A DNA stretch of 64,000 nucleotides from Rhizobium sp. Root1334 (GTDB taxonomy: Bacteria; Pseudomonadota; Alphaproteobacteria; Rhizobiales; Rhizobiaceae): contig NZ_LMEY01000023.1 in the NCBI RefSeq assembly GCF_001426665.1, forward strand, positions 285,036 to 349,035, written 5' to 3'. Shown here one piece after another: positions 43,052 through 52,516 of this stretch. A program made the position numbers and the translations under genes. Position 1 is the stretch's first letter; every line of letters starts with the position of its first letter. The notes below the pieces were generated by a model. It made no database searches. It was not told the DNA's origin and saw only the letters and a list, made by a program, of their open reading frames with translations.

Positions 43052-44657
43052 GGGCCGGGCTCATTTCAGCGGGTTTCAGTTTCAGGTCACGCAGGATTTC
43101 AGCGGCGGCATTGCGGCCGGGTGCACCCATGACGCCGCCACCGGGATGGGTGGAGGAGCCGCAGAGATAGAGCCCGGGCACTGGCGAGCGGTATTGCGCG
43201 TAGCCAGGCACGGGGCGATTGAACAGCAGCTGGTCGAAGGTGAGTTCGCCCTGGAAGATATTGCCTTCCGTCAGGCCGACTTCCGTCTCGATTTCGTGGG
43301 GTGTGCGCACTTCCATGTGCAGGATGCGGTCGCGGAAGCCCGGGGAATAATCGGCGATCTGGCTGACGACCGTATCGGCAAAGGCATCGCGATCGGCGTC
43401 CGTCCAGTCGCGGCCTTCGATCTGCGGCGGACAATATTGCACGAAACAGCTCATGAAATGTTTGCCAGGCGGCGCCATGGTCGGATCAAGTGTTGTGGGG
43501 ATCACCATGTCGACGAAGGGATCGGCGGAATAGCGTCCGGCTTTCCAGTCGTCGTAGGCGCGTTCCATCCGCTCCATCGAATCGGTGAAATGCAGGTCGC
43601 CGCGGATGCAGGACGAATTCTTCGGCAGGGCCGGAAATTCCGGCAGGCTGTCGAGCGCGATGTTGAGCTTGCCCGACGAGCCGCGCATCTTGAAATGCTT
43701 GACGCGGTGGACGAAGGTTTCGGGCAGGGCGTCTTCTTCGACCAGCTTCAAGAAGGTGCGCTTGACGTCGGCATTGGAGACCACGAGGTTGCCGCGCACT
43801 TCCTCGCCATCGGCAAGCACGACGCCGGTGGCGCGGCCGCTGCGGGTCATGACCCTTGCCACATCGGCGCCGGTGCGGATCGTGCCGCCGGATGCCTGGA
43901 AGGAGGAGGCGAGCGCTTGCGTCACCGCACCCATGCCGCCGCGGGCATAGCCCCAGGCGCCGACGGAGCCATCGACTTCGCCCATGTAATGATGCAGCAG
44001 CACATAGGCCGTGCCGGGCGACATCGCCCCAAGCGCGGTGCCGATGATGCCGGACAGGGCGAGATAGGCCTTGATCACATCGGTTTCGAAATACTCGTCG
44101 AGAAAATCGGAGATCGACATCGTCCAGAACCGCAAGGTCTGTGCCATGTCATGGGCCGAAAACTCGCCGAATTTCTTGCCGAGATAAAGCAGTTCGGAAA
44201 TGTCCCGCGGCTTGAAGGAAAACGGATCGGGGGCTGTGCGCATCAACAGTGGCTGGATGAAGCGGCACTGGCGGGTGACGTCGCGGGCGTAGCGGTCATA
44301 GGCCTCCGCATCGCGCTTGGAATATCGGGCGAATTCGCGGCGATGGCTGTCATGATCGCGATAGGAGGCGATGTAATCGCCATCGCGGGTGAAGACGGCG
44401 CCGCCCTCATAGGCGATGACCTGCAGGCCATGTTTCGGCAATTCGAGATCGCGCATGATCTCCGGGCGGAACAGCGAGCAGACGTAGGAACAGTTCGAAT
44501 AGAGGAAACCCGGCGTCAGTTCGCGGCTGGTGGCGGCGCCGCCGACCCAATCGTTCTTTTCAAGCACCAGCACATCGAGGCCGGCGCGCTGCAGATAGCA
44601 GGCTGCAACCAGGCCGTTATGGCCGCCTCCGATCATCACCACGTCGCATTTCTTCAT
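43038..44657 (-). CDS. PYROXD2/phytoene-desaturase-like FAD oxidoreductase, copy 2
   Basis: A 539-residue homologue of copy 1. The FAD site MIGGGHNGLVAACYLQRAGLDVLVLEK is at residues 8-34, GGMGAVTQALASSFQASGGTIRTG is central and HPGGGVMGAPGRNAAAEILR is near the end. It is the first gene of the minus-strand operon that includes copy 1, the T-protein and a small ORF. A BetI-like palindrome at 44714-44734 lies 57 bp upstream. Adjacent paralogues of this clade are seen in amine-type loci, but the substrate is unknown. Confidence 0.85.
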   Translation of the reverse strand: MKKCDVVMIGGGHNGLVAACYLQRAGLDVLVLEKNDWVGGAATSRELTPGFLYSNCSYVCSLFRPEIMRDLELPKHGLQVIAYEGGAVFTRDGDYIASYRDHDSHRREFARYSKRDAEAYDRYARDVTRQCRFIQPLLMRTAPDPFSFKPRDISELLYLGKKFGEFSAHDMAQTLRFWTMSISDFLDEYFETDVIKAYLALSGIIGTALGAMSPGTAYVLLHHYMGEVDGSVGAWGYARGGMGAVTQALASSFQASGGTIRTGADVARVMTRSGRATGVVLADGEEVRGNLVVSNADVKRTFLKLVEEDALPETFVHRVKHFKMRGSSGKLNIALDSLPEFPALPKNSSCIRGDLHFTDSMERMERAYDDWKAGRYSADPFVDMVIPTTLDPTMAPPGKHFMSCFVQYCPPQIEGRDWTDADRDAFADTVVSQIADYSPGFRDRILHMEVRTPHEIETEVGLTEGNIFQGELTFDQLLFNRPVPGYAQYRSPVPGLYLCGSSTHPGGGVMGAPGRNAAAEILRDLKLKPAEMSPAHDVI

Positions 44658-44713
44658 AATGCCGTCTCCTTCGCAATGAAAAATCTGGCATGAAAAGCAG
44701 AATGTTGTCCAGA

Positions 44714-44734
44714 TATATTGAATGAATATTCAGC
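44714..44734. promoter_or_regulatory. BetI-like operator, divergent FAD genes / TetR gene
   Basis: TATATTGAATGAATATTCAG (first 20 bases) includes the palindromic half-sites TGAAT and ATTCA. It is near-identical to the site upstream of the Rieske gene (TATATTGAATGAACGTTCAG) and similar to the site at 50926-50951. It lies between the FAD operon and the TetR gene, the expected place for an autoregulated operator. Confidence 0.75.
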
Positions 44735-44876
44735 AAGTATGTTGCAATCCTCTGATAATGCGATAGGATTTCGTGCCAGAGGTCGGGTAGCGGGAAGTGG
44801 GTATGCAGAAGGTTCTTGACATGGGGCGGCATTGTCCCGCTCATCGGTCCGATGAAAAACCGGGTGGGAGCATGTC

Positions 44877-45581
44877 ATGACCGTTGCTCTCAGTCTGAAG
44901 GGCGAAAAGGTAACAGTCAGAATGAAGGTAGTGTCTGCGGCGGTGCAAGCTGGAGAGGGCGACAAGCGGGGCCGCAAGGCATCCAAGGAAACACGGCGCC
45001 AGCAGCTGGTCGAGGCGACCATCGATTCGCTTGCAAAGCGCGGCTATTCCGAGACGACACTTGCCGATGTTGCCGATGGCGCGGGCCTGTCGCGCGGCAT
45101 CGTCAATTTTCATTTCGAAAGCAAGGAAAAGCTGCTGATCGCCACGCTGCAGTTCATGGCCGACGAATATGCGGCACATTGGGGTGCGGCGCTCGACAAG
45201 GCCGGTGAGGGGGCATCATCGCAGCTCTGGGCGCTGGTGGCGGCCGATTTCGACCGCAAGATCTGCACCAAGCGTAAGCTTGCCGCCTGGTGCGCCTTCT
45301 GGGGCGAGGCGAAATCGCGCCCGACCTATCAGGCGCTCTGCGGCGCTCGCGACACCAAGTATCAGGAACTGTTCATCGCGCTCTGCGCGAAACTGAAGGC
45401 TGAAGCTTCCTACACCTATGACGCCGAGACCATCGCGCTGGCTCTGAGTGCCATGATGGAGGGCCTGTGGTTCCGGCTGATGATGGGCGACGGGCTGACG
45501 CGCGAAAAGGCCCATGCCGCCGCGATCGAATATCTTGTCTCGGTGTTTCCGGGCCATATGACCCATGAGGGTCCGAAATAG
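44877..45581 (+). CDS. BetI-like TetR-family regulator
   Basis: A 234-residue TetR protein. After a 35-residue N-terminal extension the HTH region is ATIDSLAKRGYSETTLADVADGAGLSRGIVNFHFESKEKLL (residues about 47-87), and the C-terminal ligand domain contains CTKRKLAAWCAFWGEAKSRPTYQALC, which is typical of BetI-like choline sensors. ATG 44877 has GGGTGGGAG before it; ATG 44922 is a shorter alternative. BetI-like palindromes upstream of the FAD genes, the transport operon and the Rieske gene suggest it represses the whole locus and responds to a quaternary or methylated amine. Confidence 0.85.
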   Translation: MTVALSLKGEKVTVRMKVVSAAVQAGEGDKRGRKASKETRRQQLVEATIDSLAKRGYSETTLADVADGAGLSRGIVNFHFESKEKLLIATLQFMADEYAAHWGAALDKAGEGASSQLWALVAADFDRKICTKRKLAAWCAFWGEAKSRPTYQALCGARDTKYQELFIALCAKLKAEASYTYDAETIALALSAMMEGLWFRLMMGDGLTREKAHAAAIEYLVSVFPGHMTHEGPK

Positions 45582-45612
45582 GGAACAGCTGAAAACGGCG
45601 AAGGAGAACGGC

Positions 45613-46689
45613 ATGCGGATAATGGGAATGGTCAGACATTTGGGCAGGGCCGCGGTGTTGGCTTCGCTACTTTCCGGCACGGCTGCACGCGCCGCCGACA
45701 ATATAACCGTTTTCGACTGGTCCGGTTATGAAGATCCGGCCTTCCATCCGGCCTACACCGCCAAGCACGGTACGGAGCCGGATTTCAGCTTCTTCGGCGA
45801 CGAGGAGGAGGCATTCCAGAAGCTTCGGTCCGGTTTCAAGGCGGATCTGGCCCATCCCTGTTCGCAGAGCGTCAACAAGTGGCGCGAGGCAGGTCTGCTG
45901 GAGCCGCTCGATACCTCGAAGCTGACCGTCTGGAACGATATCCTGCCCCGCATCAAGGACATGAAAGGGCTGATGACCTCGGACGATGGCAAGGCCTGGT
46001 TTCTGCCATTCGAGTGGGGCAACTCGGTCCTGACCTATCGCACCGATACCGTGAAGCCGGAGGAGATCCAGTCGCTGAAGGCATTCGCCGACCCGAAATT
46101 CAAGGACCGGGTGTCGATTGGCGACAGTGTTGATGATGCCTATGCACTGGCGAGCCTCGTCATCGGGCTGAAGGACTGGACGAAGATGACGGATGCGCAG
46201 TTCGCCGAGGCCTCCGCCTTCCTGCGCGAGGTTCACAAGAATGTCCGGCTCTACTGGACCGATTATACCGAGGTCAATCAGGCGATGGCGAGCGGCGAGG
46301 TGGATCTGGCCTGGGCCTGGAACGACACGGCGACCGTGCTGCAGAAGGATGGCATACCCGTGGAGATGAAGCGGGATACGGACGAGGGAATGTCGACCTG
46401 GGTCTGCGGCTATGTGCGGCTGAAGGGGGCTGAGGGCGACGAGGCCAAGGAATATGATTTCCTCAACGCGATCAGCGATCCCGCTGTCAGCGCCTATCTG
46501 GTGAATGACTGGGGTTACGGCCATGCCAATGCCAAGGGCATGGCGGCGATGGACCCACAAGTGCTGACGGCGAAGGGCTATGCCGATGTCGATAAATTCG
46601 TCGACAAGACGCTGTTCCAGTCGCCGATGCCGACCGAGCTTCATCAGAAGATGATTGCCGAATTCGAGAAGATCAAGGCGGGCTATTGA
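45613..46689 (+). CDS. PotD/PotF-like ABC substrate-binding protein
   Basis: A 358-residue polyamine-type binding protein. A signal peptide (HLGRAAVLASLLSGTAARA, cut near ARA-AD) is followed by DNITVFDWSGYED, the standard N-terminal strand of this family, then LAHPCSQSVNKWREAGLLEPLD and the hinge region around YWTDYTEVNQAMASGEVDLAWAWND. ATG 45613 was chosen for its AAGGAG site. It lies 31 bp after the TetR gene. The ligand is not fixed: polyamine, betaine or another cationic amine fits. The matching ATPase and permeases are encoded at 47951-50773 on the other strand. Confidence 0.87.
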   Translation: MRIMGMVRHLGRAAVLASLLSGTAARAADNITVFDWSGYEDPAFHPAYTAKHGTEPDFSFFGDEEEAFQKLRSGFKADLAHPCSQSVNKWREAGLLEPLDTSKLTVWNDILPRIKDMKGLMTSDDGKAWFLPFEWGNSVLTYRTDTVKPEEIQSLKAFADPKFKDRVSIGDSVDDAYALASLVIGLKDWTKMTDAQFAEASAFLREVHKNVRLYWTDYTEVNQAMASGEVDLAWAWNDTATVLQKDGIPVEMKRDTDEGMSTWVCGYVRLKGAEGDEAKEYDFLNAISDPAVSAYLVNDWGYGHANAKGMAAMDPQVLTAKGYADVDKFVDKTLFQSPMPTELHQKMIAEFEKIKAGY

Positions 46690-47954
46690 GCGGCTATGAT
46701 GCAGATGTGATCGTCGCCGGGGCCGGTTTTTCCGGCCTTTCGGCGGCGGATGCGCTGGTTTCGGCCGGGCTCGACGTGATCGTTCTCGAGGCCCGCGATC
46801 GTGTCGGCGGCAGGGTCGAGGCGATGGCTTTTGCCGATGGTGTGGCGATCGATACCGGCGGTCAGTTCATCTGTGATGAAATGCCGAACGTGATGGCGCT
46901 GACGCGGCGGTTCAGTTTACCCCTGGTGGAAACGCCGCTGGAGGGCAATTTCCTGGTCCAGCCACAGGCTTTCGCCGAGACCGGTTCGTCCTTTGCTGAA
47001 TCCGGCCGTATCCGCGCCCGGGCCAACCGGATCGACCCACGTGATCCGGGTATTGCCGGGTTGACGGCGGGTGAGTGGCTTGCCCGCCAGAATGATCCTC
47101 CGGGTGCGAAGGCCAGCTATCAGGCGATGGTCGAAGGACTCTGGTGCCGGGCGATTGGGGAGATCCCGCTGTGGTACCTGATCGACAATGACCGGCGCAC
47201 GATCAGCAATGGCAACGAGCTGCAGTATTTCGCTGAGGGTACGATCCATGCGGCAGCCGAGGCTTTGGCCGTTACACTCGGCCAGCGTCTGCGGCTGGAA
47301 ACGCCTGTGGTTGGCGTGGCGCGCAGAGATGGGGCGGTTTCGGTGACAACCGGTAAGGGCGACGTGCTGACGGCGCGGCAGGTGATCATTGCGGTGCCGC
47401 CGGTGATGGCATCGCGTATCGCACATGAACCCGATCTGCCGCAACCGTTGGCCGGGGCTTTGGGTGTTTGGCAGAGCGGCACGGTGATCAAGGCGCTGGT
47501 GCGCTATAAGCGGCCGTTCTGGCGGGAGCGCGGTTTGAGCGGCATGATCATGTGGCGCGATACGCTCGGGCTTTTTGCCTGCGATGTCAGCAGCGTGCAG
47601 GCAACGGCTCTGGTGATCTTCGCAGGCGGTCCGCTTGCCGCCGCATGGAGTGCGAAAGGGCGGGCGTTCATCGAGGCTGAAATCCGCCGGCGGCTGGTGG
47701 AGGCGCTGGGGGCGGAGGCGGCTGATGTAGCGGGCCTGTTGATCCGTGACTGGGTGGACGACCCGTGGAGCGGCGGCGGTTACAGCGATGTGATCAGCGA
47801 TCTCCAAGCTTATGATGCCGAGGATATTCTCCGCGCCGGTCTGCCGCCGGTGCATTTTGCCTCGTCGGAACTCGCATCGTCATTTCCCGCCTATATTGAG
47901 GGCGCGATTGTCGCCGGGCGCGAAGCGGCGGCGCGGGTCATCGCCGCGCTCTAA
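46686..47954 (+). CDS. Flavin-containing amine oxidase
   Basis: A 422-residue monoamine-oxidase-type flavoprotein with the FAD site VIVAGAGFSGLSAADALVSAGLDVIVLEARDRVGGRVE (residues about 7-44), the DTGGQFICD segment and the C-terminal flavin loop ASSELASSFPAYIEGAIVAGREAAARV. The likely start is TTG 46686, which overlaps the stop of the binding-protein gene. It probably oxidises a primary or N-methyl amine imported by the transporter. Its stop overlaps that of the convergent ATPase gene by 4 bp. Confidence 0.87.
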   Translation: MSGYDADVIVAGAGFSGLSAADALVSAGLDVIVLEARDRVGGRVEAMAFADGVAIDTGGQFICDEMPNVMALTRRFSLPLVETPLEGNFLVQPQAFAETGSSFAESGRIRARANRIDPRDPGIAGLTAGEWLARQNDPPGAKASYQAMVEGLWCRAIGEIPLWYLIDNDRRTISNGNELQYFAEGTIHAAAEALAVTLGQRLRLETPVVGVARRDGAVSVTTGKGDVLTARQVIIAVPPVMASRIAHEPDLPQPLAGALGVWQSGTVIKALVRYKRPFWRERGLSGMIMWRDTLGLFACDVSSVQATALVIFAGGPLAAAWSAKGRAFIEAEIRRRLVEALGAEAADVAGLLIRDWVDDPWSGGGYSDVISDLQAYDAEDILRAGLPPVHFASSELASSFPAYIEGAIVAGREAAARVIAAL

Positions 47955-49039
47955 CTGGCCATTGCCACCAACGCATCCGGATCGTAGGCGAGCCGGATGG
48001 GCGCGCCGACTGGAATGTCGTCGGCGCCGAAATTGTTGGTCTCCGAAACCGACAACGGTTTTTCCAGCCCGGGTACCTCGACGATCAGGTGGGTGATCTC
48101 GCCGAAATAATGCCGGTCGACCACATGGCCGGTGACCTCGCAATCCGCCTTGGCGTCGTCCCAGAGAACCCGCAGGCGTTCCGGCCGGATGCCGATGGTT
48201 GCCTGGCCGTTGCTGGCGGTAAAACCCTTGGGCTTGGCGATGGTGACATTGCCGAAGCGGGTGGTTTCGACGGAGAGATTGACGGCGCTTTCACTGGTGA
48301 TTTTCGCCTGCATGAAATTCATACCGCCCAGGAAGTCGGCGACCTGCCGGGTGAGGGGATGCTGGTAGATCTCCTTCGGCGTCGCCACCTGCGCGATCCG
48401 GCCGCCGAACATAACAGCGATCCGGTCCGACATCGCAAGGGCTTCATATTGATCGTGCGTGACCAGGACGAAGGTAATGCCGACGGCCTTTTGCAGGGTA
48501 CGCAGTTCGACCTGCATTTCCTCGCGCAGCTTCTTGTCGAGCGCAGACAGCGGCTCATCGAGCAAAAGCACTTTTGGCCGCATCACCAGTGCTCTGGCAA
48601 GGGCGACACGCTGGCGCTGGCCGCCTGAAAGCTCGTGGGCCTTGCGCTTGCCAAGATGGGCAAGCCGCACCTGTTCCAGTGCATTGCCGATGCGTCGGCG
48701 CTCGTCGTCGGCGTCCAGCTTCAGACGCTTCAAACCGTAGCCGACATTTTCCTCGACATTCAAATGCGGAAAGATCGCGTAATTCTGGAAGACCATATTG
48801 GTCGGCCGCTTGTTGGGTGGCAGGCCGATGGCCGATTGGCCGTCGATGCGGATATCGCCGGATGTCGGTGTATCGAAACCGGCGATCGAGCGTAAGAGCG
48901 TGGTCTTGCCGCAGCCCGAAGGGCCGAGCAGCGAGAAAAATTCGCCAGCGGCAATATCGAGGCTGACATCATCGAGCGCCCGGTAGATGCCGTAGTAGCG
49001 GCTGACGGCATCGATCTCTATCATGGGTGTATCAGCCAT
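47951..49039 (-). CDS. PotA/PotG-like ABC ATP-binding protein
   Basis: A 362-residue ATPase with Walker A GPSGCGKTT (39-47), FQNYAIFPHLNVEENV, LSGGQRQRVALARAL, LLLDEPLSALD and VTHDQYEAL, plus a C-terminal TOBE domain (IGIRPERLRVLWDDAK). It is the third gene of the minus-strand transport operon, overlapping the second permease by 8 bp. It should power uptake of the ligand of the binding protein encoded on the opposite strand. Confidence 0.92.
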   Translation of the reverse strand: MADTPMIEIDAVSRYYGIYRALDDVSLDIAAGEFFSLLGPSGCGKTTLLRSIAGFDTPTSGDIRIDGQSAIGLPPNKRPTNMVFQNYAIFPHLNVEENVGYGLKRLKLDADDERRRIGNALEQVRLAHLGKRKAHELSGGQRQRVALARALVMRPKVLLLDEPLSALDKKLREEMQVELRTLQKAVGITFVLVTHDQYEALAMSDRIAVMFGGRIAQVATPKEIYQHPLTRQVADFLGGMNFMQAKITSESAVNLSVETTRFGNVTIAKPKGFTASNGQATIGIRPERLRVLWDDAKADCEVTGHVVDRHYFGEITHLIVEVPGLEKPLSVSETNNFGADDIPVGAPIRLAYDPDALVAMAS

Positions 49040-49856
49040 GGACGGAGGCTCCAGCTTTGAGGCGGTTTTCCGCGCGGCGGCGCAGGATTTCAGCGATGGT
49101 GATGAGGATGATTGATAGTGCGATCATCAGGCTTCCAAGCGCCAGAACGCCCGGCAGCTTGGCGGCGAAACGCAGCTGCCCCCAGATATAGACCGGCAGT
49201 GTCGGCTCGGTGCCGGACAGGAAGAAGGCGAGGATGAACTCGTCCAGCGAGATGGTGAAAGAGACCAGCAGGCTGGAAATGATCGCCGGCGCCACCACCG
49301 GCAGCGTCACCCGGCGGAAGGTGCCGATGGCGGTTTCGCCGAGATCGAGCGAGGCTTCTTCCAGCGAGCGGTCGAAGCCATCGAAGCCGGAGATCAGCAC
49401 CGACAGCGCATAGGGCAGACAGAAAACGGTCTGGCCGAGAATGACGGTCGCCAGCGATAATTCGATGCCGAGTTGCAGCACGATCATCAGCAGGGATACC
49501 GCGACGATGATTTCCGGCAGGAACAGCGGCGCCATCAACAGGCCTGTTGCCGCGTGTTGTCCGCGGAATTTGTAGCGGGTGACGGCGCGGGCGGCGCAGA
49601 TGGCAAGGCCGGTCGAGAGGACGGAAACGCAGATGCCGACGATCAGGCTGTTGCGCGCCGCCACAAGCATGGCCGTATTGCCCCAGAGCGAGGCGTACCA
49701 TTTGGTGGTGAAACCGGCGAGCGGGAAAGTGGTGGACGCCGCATCATTGAACGAGAAGATCGGCAGAAGCAGGATCGGCAGATAGAGAAAGCCGAGGTAA
49801 ACCGTCACGTAAGCCGGGAGCCAGCGGGATTTTCGAATGCCGTGACGACCGCTCAT
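49032..49856 (-). CDS. PotC/PotI-like ABC permease
   Basis: A 274-residue membrane protein with six hydrophobic segments, LYLPILLLPIFSFNDAAS near the start and the permease EAA loop (LEEASLDLGETAIGTFRRVTLPVVAPAIISSLLVSFTISLDEFILAFFLSG, typical of PotC). It overlaps the upstream permease by four bases and the ATPase by eight, so the three transport genes are tightly coupled. Confidence 0.92.
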   Translation of the reverse strand: MSGRHGIRKSRWLPAYVTVYLGFLYLPILLLPIFSFNDAASTTFPLAGFTTKWYASLWGNTAMLVAARNSLIVGICVSVLSTGLAICAARAVTRYKFRGQHAATGLLMAPLFLPEIIVAVSLLMIVLQLGIELSLATVILGQTVFCLPYALSVLISGFDGFDRSLEEASLDLGETAIGTFRRVTLPVVAPAIISSLLVSFTISLDEFILAFFLSGTEPTLPVYIWGQLRFAAKLPGVLALGSLMIALSIILITIAEILRRRAENRLKAGASVHG

Positions 49857-50773
49857 TTGATCCGCCTCACGAAGAGTTTCAATGCCAGCACCATGCAGCC
49901 GGCCATCGCCGAGACAATGACCATGGTGGTGACGGACAGGGCGGCGCCGAGCGGCCAGTTGGCGCCCTTGCCGAACTGCGCCTGGATGGCGGTTGCGATC
50001 ATCACGCCATCCTTGCCGCCCACCAGTTTTGGCGTGACGTAATCGCCGACTGTCGGGATCATCACGATCAGAAAGGCTGAAATGACGCCGGGCAGCGACA
50101 GCGGAAGCGTGACGCGCAAGAAGCTCCAGAGCTTGTTGTCGCCGAGATCATGCGCCGCTTCGATCAGCGAACGGTCGATCTTCTCCAGCGACACATAGAT
50201 CGGGAGGATGGCAAACGCCGCCCAGCTGTGGACAAGCGTGATGATCACGGCGTTGGAATTGTAGAGCAGGGAGGCAACCGGCTTGTCGATGAGTCCGGTT
50301 GACATCAGCCCGGTGTTGAGCACGCCCTGATAGCCAAGAATGACCTTCCACGACATGACGCGCAGCAGATAGCTGGTCCAACAGGGCACGGTGATCAGGA
50401 AGAGCCAGAGGTTCTTGTGAACACCGCCATGGAAGGAAATGAACCAGGCGACCGGGTAGGAGAAGACAACCGTGATGACGCTGACGGCAAGCGAGATGGT
50501 GAGGGAGCGCCAGAGCAGGTCGCGGTAGATCGGCTCCGTCAGCGCGATGCGGTAATTTTCAAGAGTGAAGCTGCGGTCGATGGTGAGATAATCTTGCGAC
50601 CAGAAACTGTAGGCGATGACGATGAGAACCGGCAGGAAGAGCAGCGCCAGCGCATAGAGCAGGGTTGGTGAGATCAGCGTCAGGCCCTTTGCCTCGTCGC
50701 TGGATGTCCATCGGCGGCGGCCGGCAACGGATCGTCTGTTCTCCGTTTCAATGGAGCCCGGCAACGCCACCAT
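49853..50773 (-). CDS. PotB/PotH-like ABC permease
   Basis: A 306-residue inner-membrane permease with six hydrophobic segments and the EAA loop (LIEAAHDLGDNKLWSFLRVTLPLSLPGVISAFLIVMIPTVGDYVTPKLVGG). The chosen start, ATG 50773, lies after GGAAAGG; the open frame reaches 50947 but the extra part is unlike the family. It is the first gene of the transport operon and is divergent from the aminotransferase, with a BetI-like site at 50926-50951 between them. Confidence 0.9.
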   Translation of the reverse strand: MVALPGSIETENRRSVAGRRRWTSSDEAKGLTLISPTLLYALALLFLPVLIVIAYSFWSQDYLTIDRSFTLENYRIALTEPIYRDLLWRSLTISLAVSVITVVFSYPVAWFISFHGGVHKNLWLFLITVPCWTSYLLRVMSWKVILGYQGVLNTGLMSTGLIDKPVASLLYNSNAVIITLVHSWAAFAILPIYVSLEKIDRSLIEAAHDLGDNKLWSFLRVTLPLSLPGVISAFLIVMIPTVGDYVTPKLVGGKDGVMIATAIQAQFGKGANWPLGAALSVTTMVIVSAMAGCMVLALKLFVRRIK

Positions 50774-50925
50774 CAGCGCCGCCTTTCCGGCGCGATGCCG
50801 GTACAACAGTGAAAAGTGAGGGATCGTATCATGCTGTCCGTCCCTGGCGGTTTTCCGCCTGTTCTTTGTTCCCGCTGACAGAATGAGCGCAAAACAGGAT
50901 TGAACGCAAGTGTTTTTTCTGCCAA

Positions 50926-50951
50926 TATTGATTGAACGGACATTCAAAATA
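50926..50951. promoter_or_regulatory. BetI-like operator, transport operon / aminotransferase
   Basis: The sequence TATTGATTGAACGGACATTC (first 20 bases), followed by AAAATA, contains TTGAAC and ATTCAA half-sites. On the other strand it reads TTGAATGTCCGTTCAATCAA, very like E. coli BetI targets. It is in the divergent promoter between the ABC operon and the class III aminotransferase. Confidence 0.7.
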
Positions 50952-51022
50952 AATGTAATTGATATTTTATATCAGTTACTTGTTTTGAAAATCTCTTTTA
51001 AATATTTATGTGGAGATGGCGA

Positions 51023-52435
51023 ATGGCGGCGAAGCGCGAAGACGTGATCAGCTCTTTGGAAGCATCAGAAAGCATGGTTGCGCTGGCCAGGGATCATCTC
51101 GTGCAACCCTGGCCGACGGCCGGTGAGATCGGCGCCGAGGCGCGTGGCGGCATCGTCAGCGGCGATGGTATCTATGTCGTCGACAGCGAAGGGCGAAAGC
51201 TGATCGATGGCCCGGCGGGCATGTGGTGCGTCAATGCCGGGCATCGGCGCAAGGAGCTTGCCGATGTGCTCTACCGGCAGGCGATGGACCTGTCCTACAA
51301 TTCGCCCTGGTACACGATGAACGAACCGTCGGTGACGTTGTCGGCGCGGCTTGCCGCGCATGCCCCCGGCGATCTCAGCCACGTGTTCTATACGACGGGC
51401 GGTTCGTCGGCGGTCGAGACGGCGCTCCGCTTCATGCAGTTTGCCAACAATGTGAAAGGGCGCCCGGACAAGAAGCTGATCGTGTCGCGCCAGGGCGGCT
51501 ATCACGGCTCGACCTATCTTTCGGCCTCACTGAACGGCCGGCCGCGTGATCACGACTGGATGGACAGCGCCGGCGAGCAGGTCGTCAAGTTAACCTGCCC
51601 CAATCCGTTCCGCCGGCCGGATGGAGTGAGCGAGGCGGAATTCTGTGACGTTCTTGTCGAAGAATTCCGTACAGTCATCGAGGCAAGGGGGGCGGAGCAC
51701 ATCGGGGCGTTCATCGCCGAGCCAGTGATGGCGTCCGGTGGCGTCATCGTGCCGCCGGAAAGTTATCTGCGCCGGATGCGGCAGCTCTGCACCGAAAACG
51801 ATATCCTGTTCATCGCCGATGAGGTGGTGACGGCCTTCGGGCGGCTTGGGCAGGTTTTCGCGTCCGGCGATGTTTTCGGCATCGAGCCCGATATGATCAC
51901 CTTTGCCAAGGGCGTGACGTCCGGTTACTTCCCGCTCGGCGGCGTGATGATCTCGTCGCGTTTGTTCGAGGAGTTGCGCCGGTCAAACCATCCGGATGCG
52001 ATGTTTGCGCATGGGCTGACCTATTCCAGCCATCCAATCGGCTGCGCCGTGGCGCTGAAAAATCTCGACATCCTGGAAGGTGGGTTGCTGGATCATGCGC
52101 GCGCTGTTTCCGGACACTTCCAGGCGAGCTTGAAGACGCTCGAGGATCTGCCGCTTGTCGGCGAGGTGCGTGGTGTCGGGTTGATGGCGTGCGTCGAGTG
52201 CGTTGCCGACCGGGTGCATAACAATCCGCTGACGCTGGATCTCGAGGTCGGCAAGCGCATTGACAGGCATTGCCAGGAACTGGGCTTGCTGGTGCGGCCG
52301 CTGATCCACATGTGCGTGATGTCGCCGCCGCTGACCATTTCCGTGTCGCAGATCGATGAGATGACGGCGATCCTGCGCGCAAGTATCCGCCGGACGATGG
52401 ATGAGCTGGTGCGCGAAGGGCTCTGGCGCGGCTGA
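51023..52435 (+). CDS. Class III (omega) PLP-dependent aminotransferase
   Basis: A 470-residue fold-type I PLP enzyme: GPAGMWCVNAGH, FYTTGGSSAVETALR, QGGYHGSTY, FIAEPVMASGGVIVPP, FIADEVVTAFGRLG and the PLP lysine in ITFAKGVTSGYFPLGG (Lys296). It likely transfers an amino group from an omega-amine to pyruvate. ATG 51023 is used as start because a TGGAGATG site precedes it; the frame also opens at 51008. It is divergent from the transport operon under the BetI-like site, so it probably acts on the imported amine or a product of the amine oxidase. Confidence 0.92.
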   Translation: MAAKREDVISSLEASESMVALARDHLVQPWPTAGEIGAEARGGIVSGDGIYVVDSEGRKLIDGPAGMWCVNAGHRRKELADVLYRQAMDLSYNSPWYTMNEPSVTLSARLAAHAPGDLSHVFYTTGGSSAVETALRFMQFANNVKGRPDKKLIVSRQGGYHGSTYLSASLNGRPRDHDWMDSAGEQVVKLTCPNPFRRPDGVSEAEFCDVLVEEFRTVIEARGAEHIGAFIAEPVMASGGVIVPPESYLRRMRQLCTENDILFIADEVVTAFGRLGQVFASGDVFGIEPDMITFAKGVTSGYFPLGGVMISSRLFEELRRSNHPDAMFAHGLTYSSHPIGCAVALKNLDILEGGLLDHARAVSGHFQASLKTLEDLPLVGEVRGVGLMACVECVADRVHNNPLTLDLEVGKRIDRHCQELGLLVRPLIHMCVMSPPLTISVSQIDEMTAILRASIRRTMDELVREGLWRG

Positions 52436-52480
52436 GCATTCTTTTGAGCAGGGCATCCATTCCCCGTCATGCTCAATATT

Positions 52481-52510
52481 AAAGGGCCGGTTTTCCCGGC
52501 CCTTTCTTTT
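52481..52510. terminator. Bidirectional terminator, aminotransferase / Rieske genes
   Basis: AAAGGGCCGG and CCGGCCCTTT form a 10-bp perfect stem with loop TTTTC, followed by CTTTT on plus and preceded by an A-rich stretch that becomes a T run on minus. It lies between two convergent genes whose stops are about 80 bp apart. Confidence 0.88.
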
Positions 52511-52516
52511 GGCTGG

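Noticed and set aside
41438-44657. Carotenoid biosynthesis genes
   Set aside because: The phytoene-desaturase resemblance is only to the wider FAD family; there is no crtB, crtE or crtY-like gene, and the context is amine metabolism.
42882-44693. 603-residue plus-strand ORF
   Set aside because: It is antisense to the two FAD oxidoreductases, whose flavin motifs establish the coding strand.
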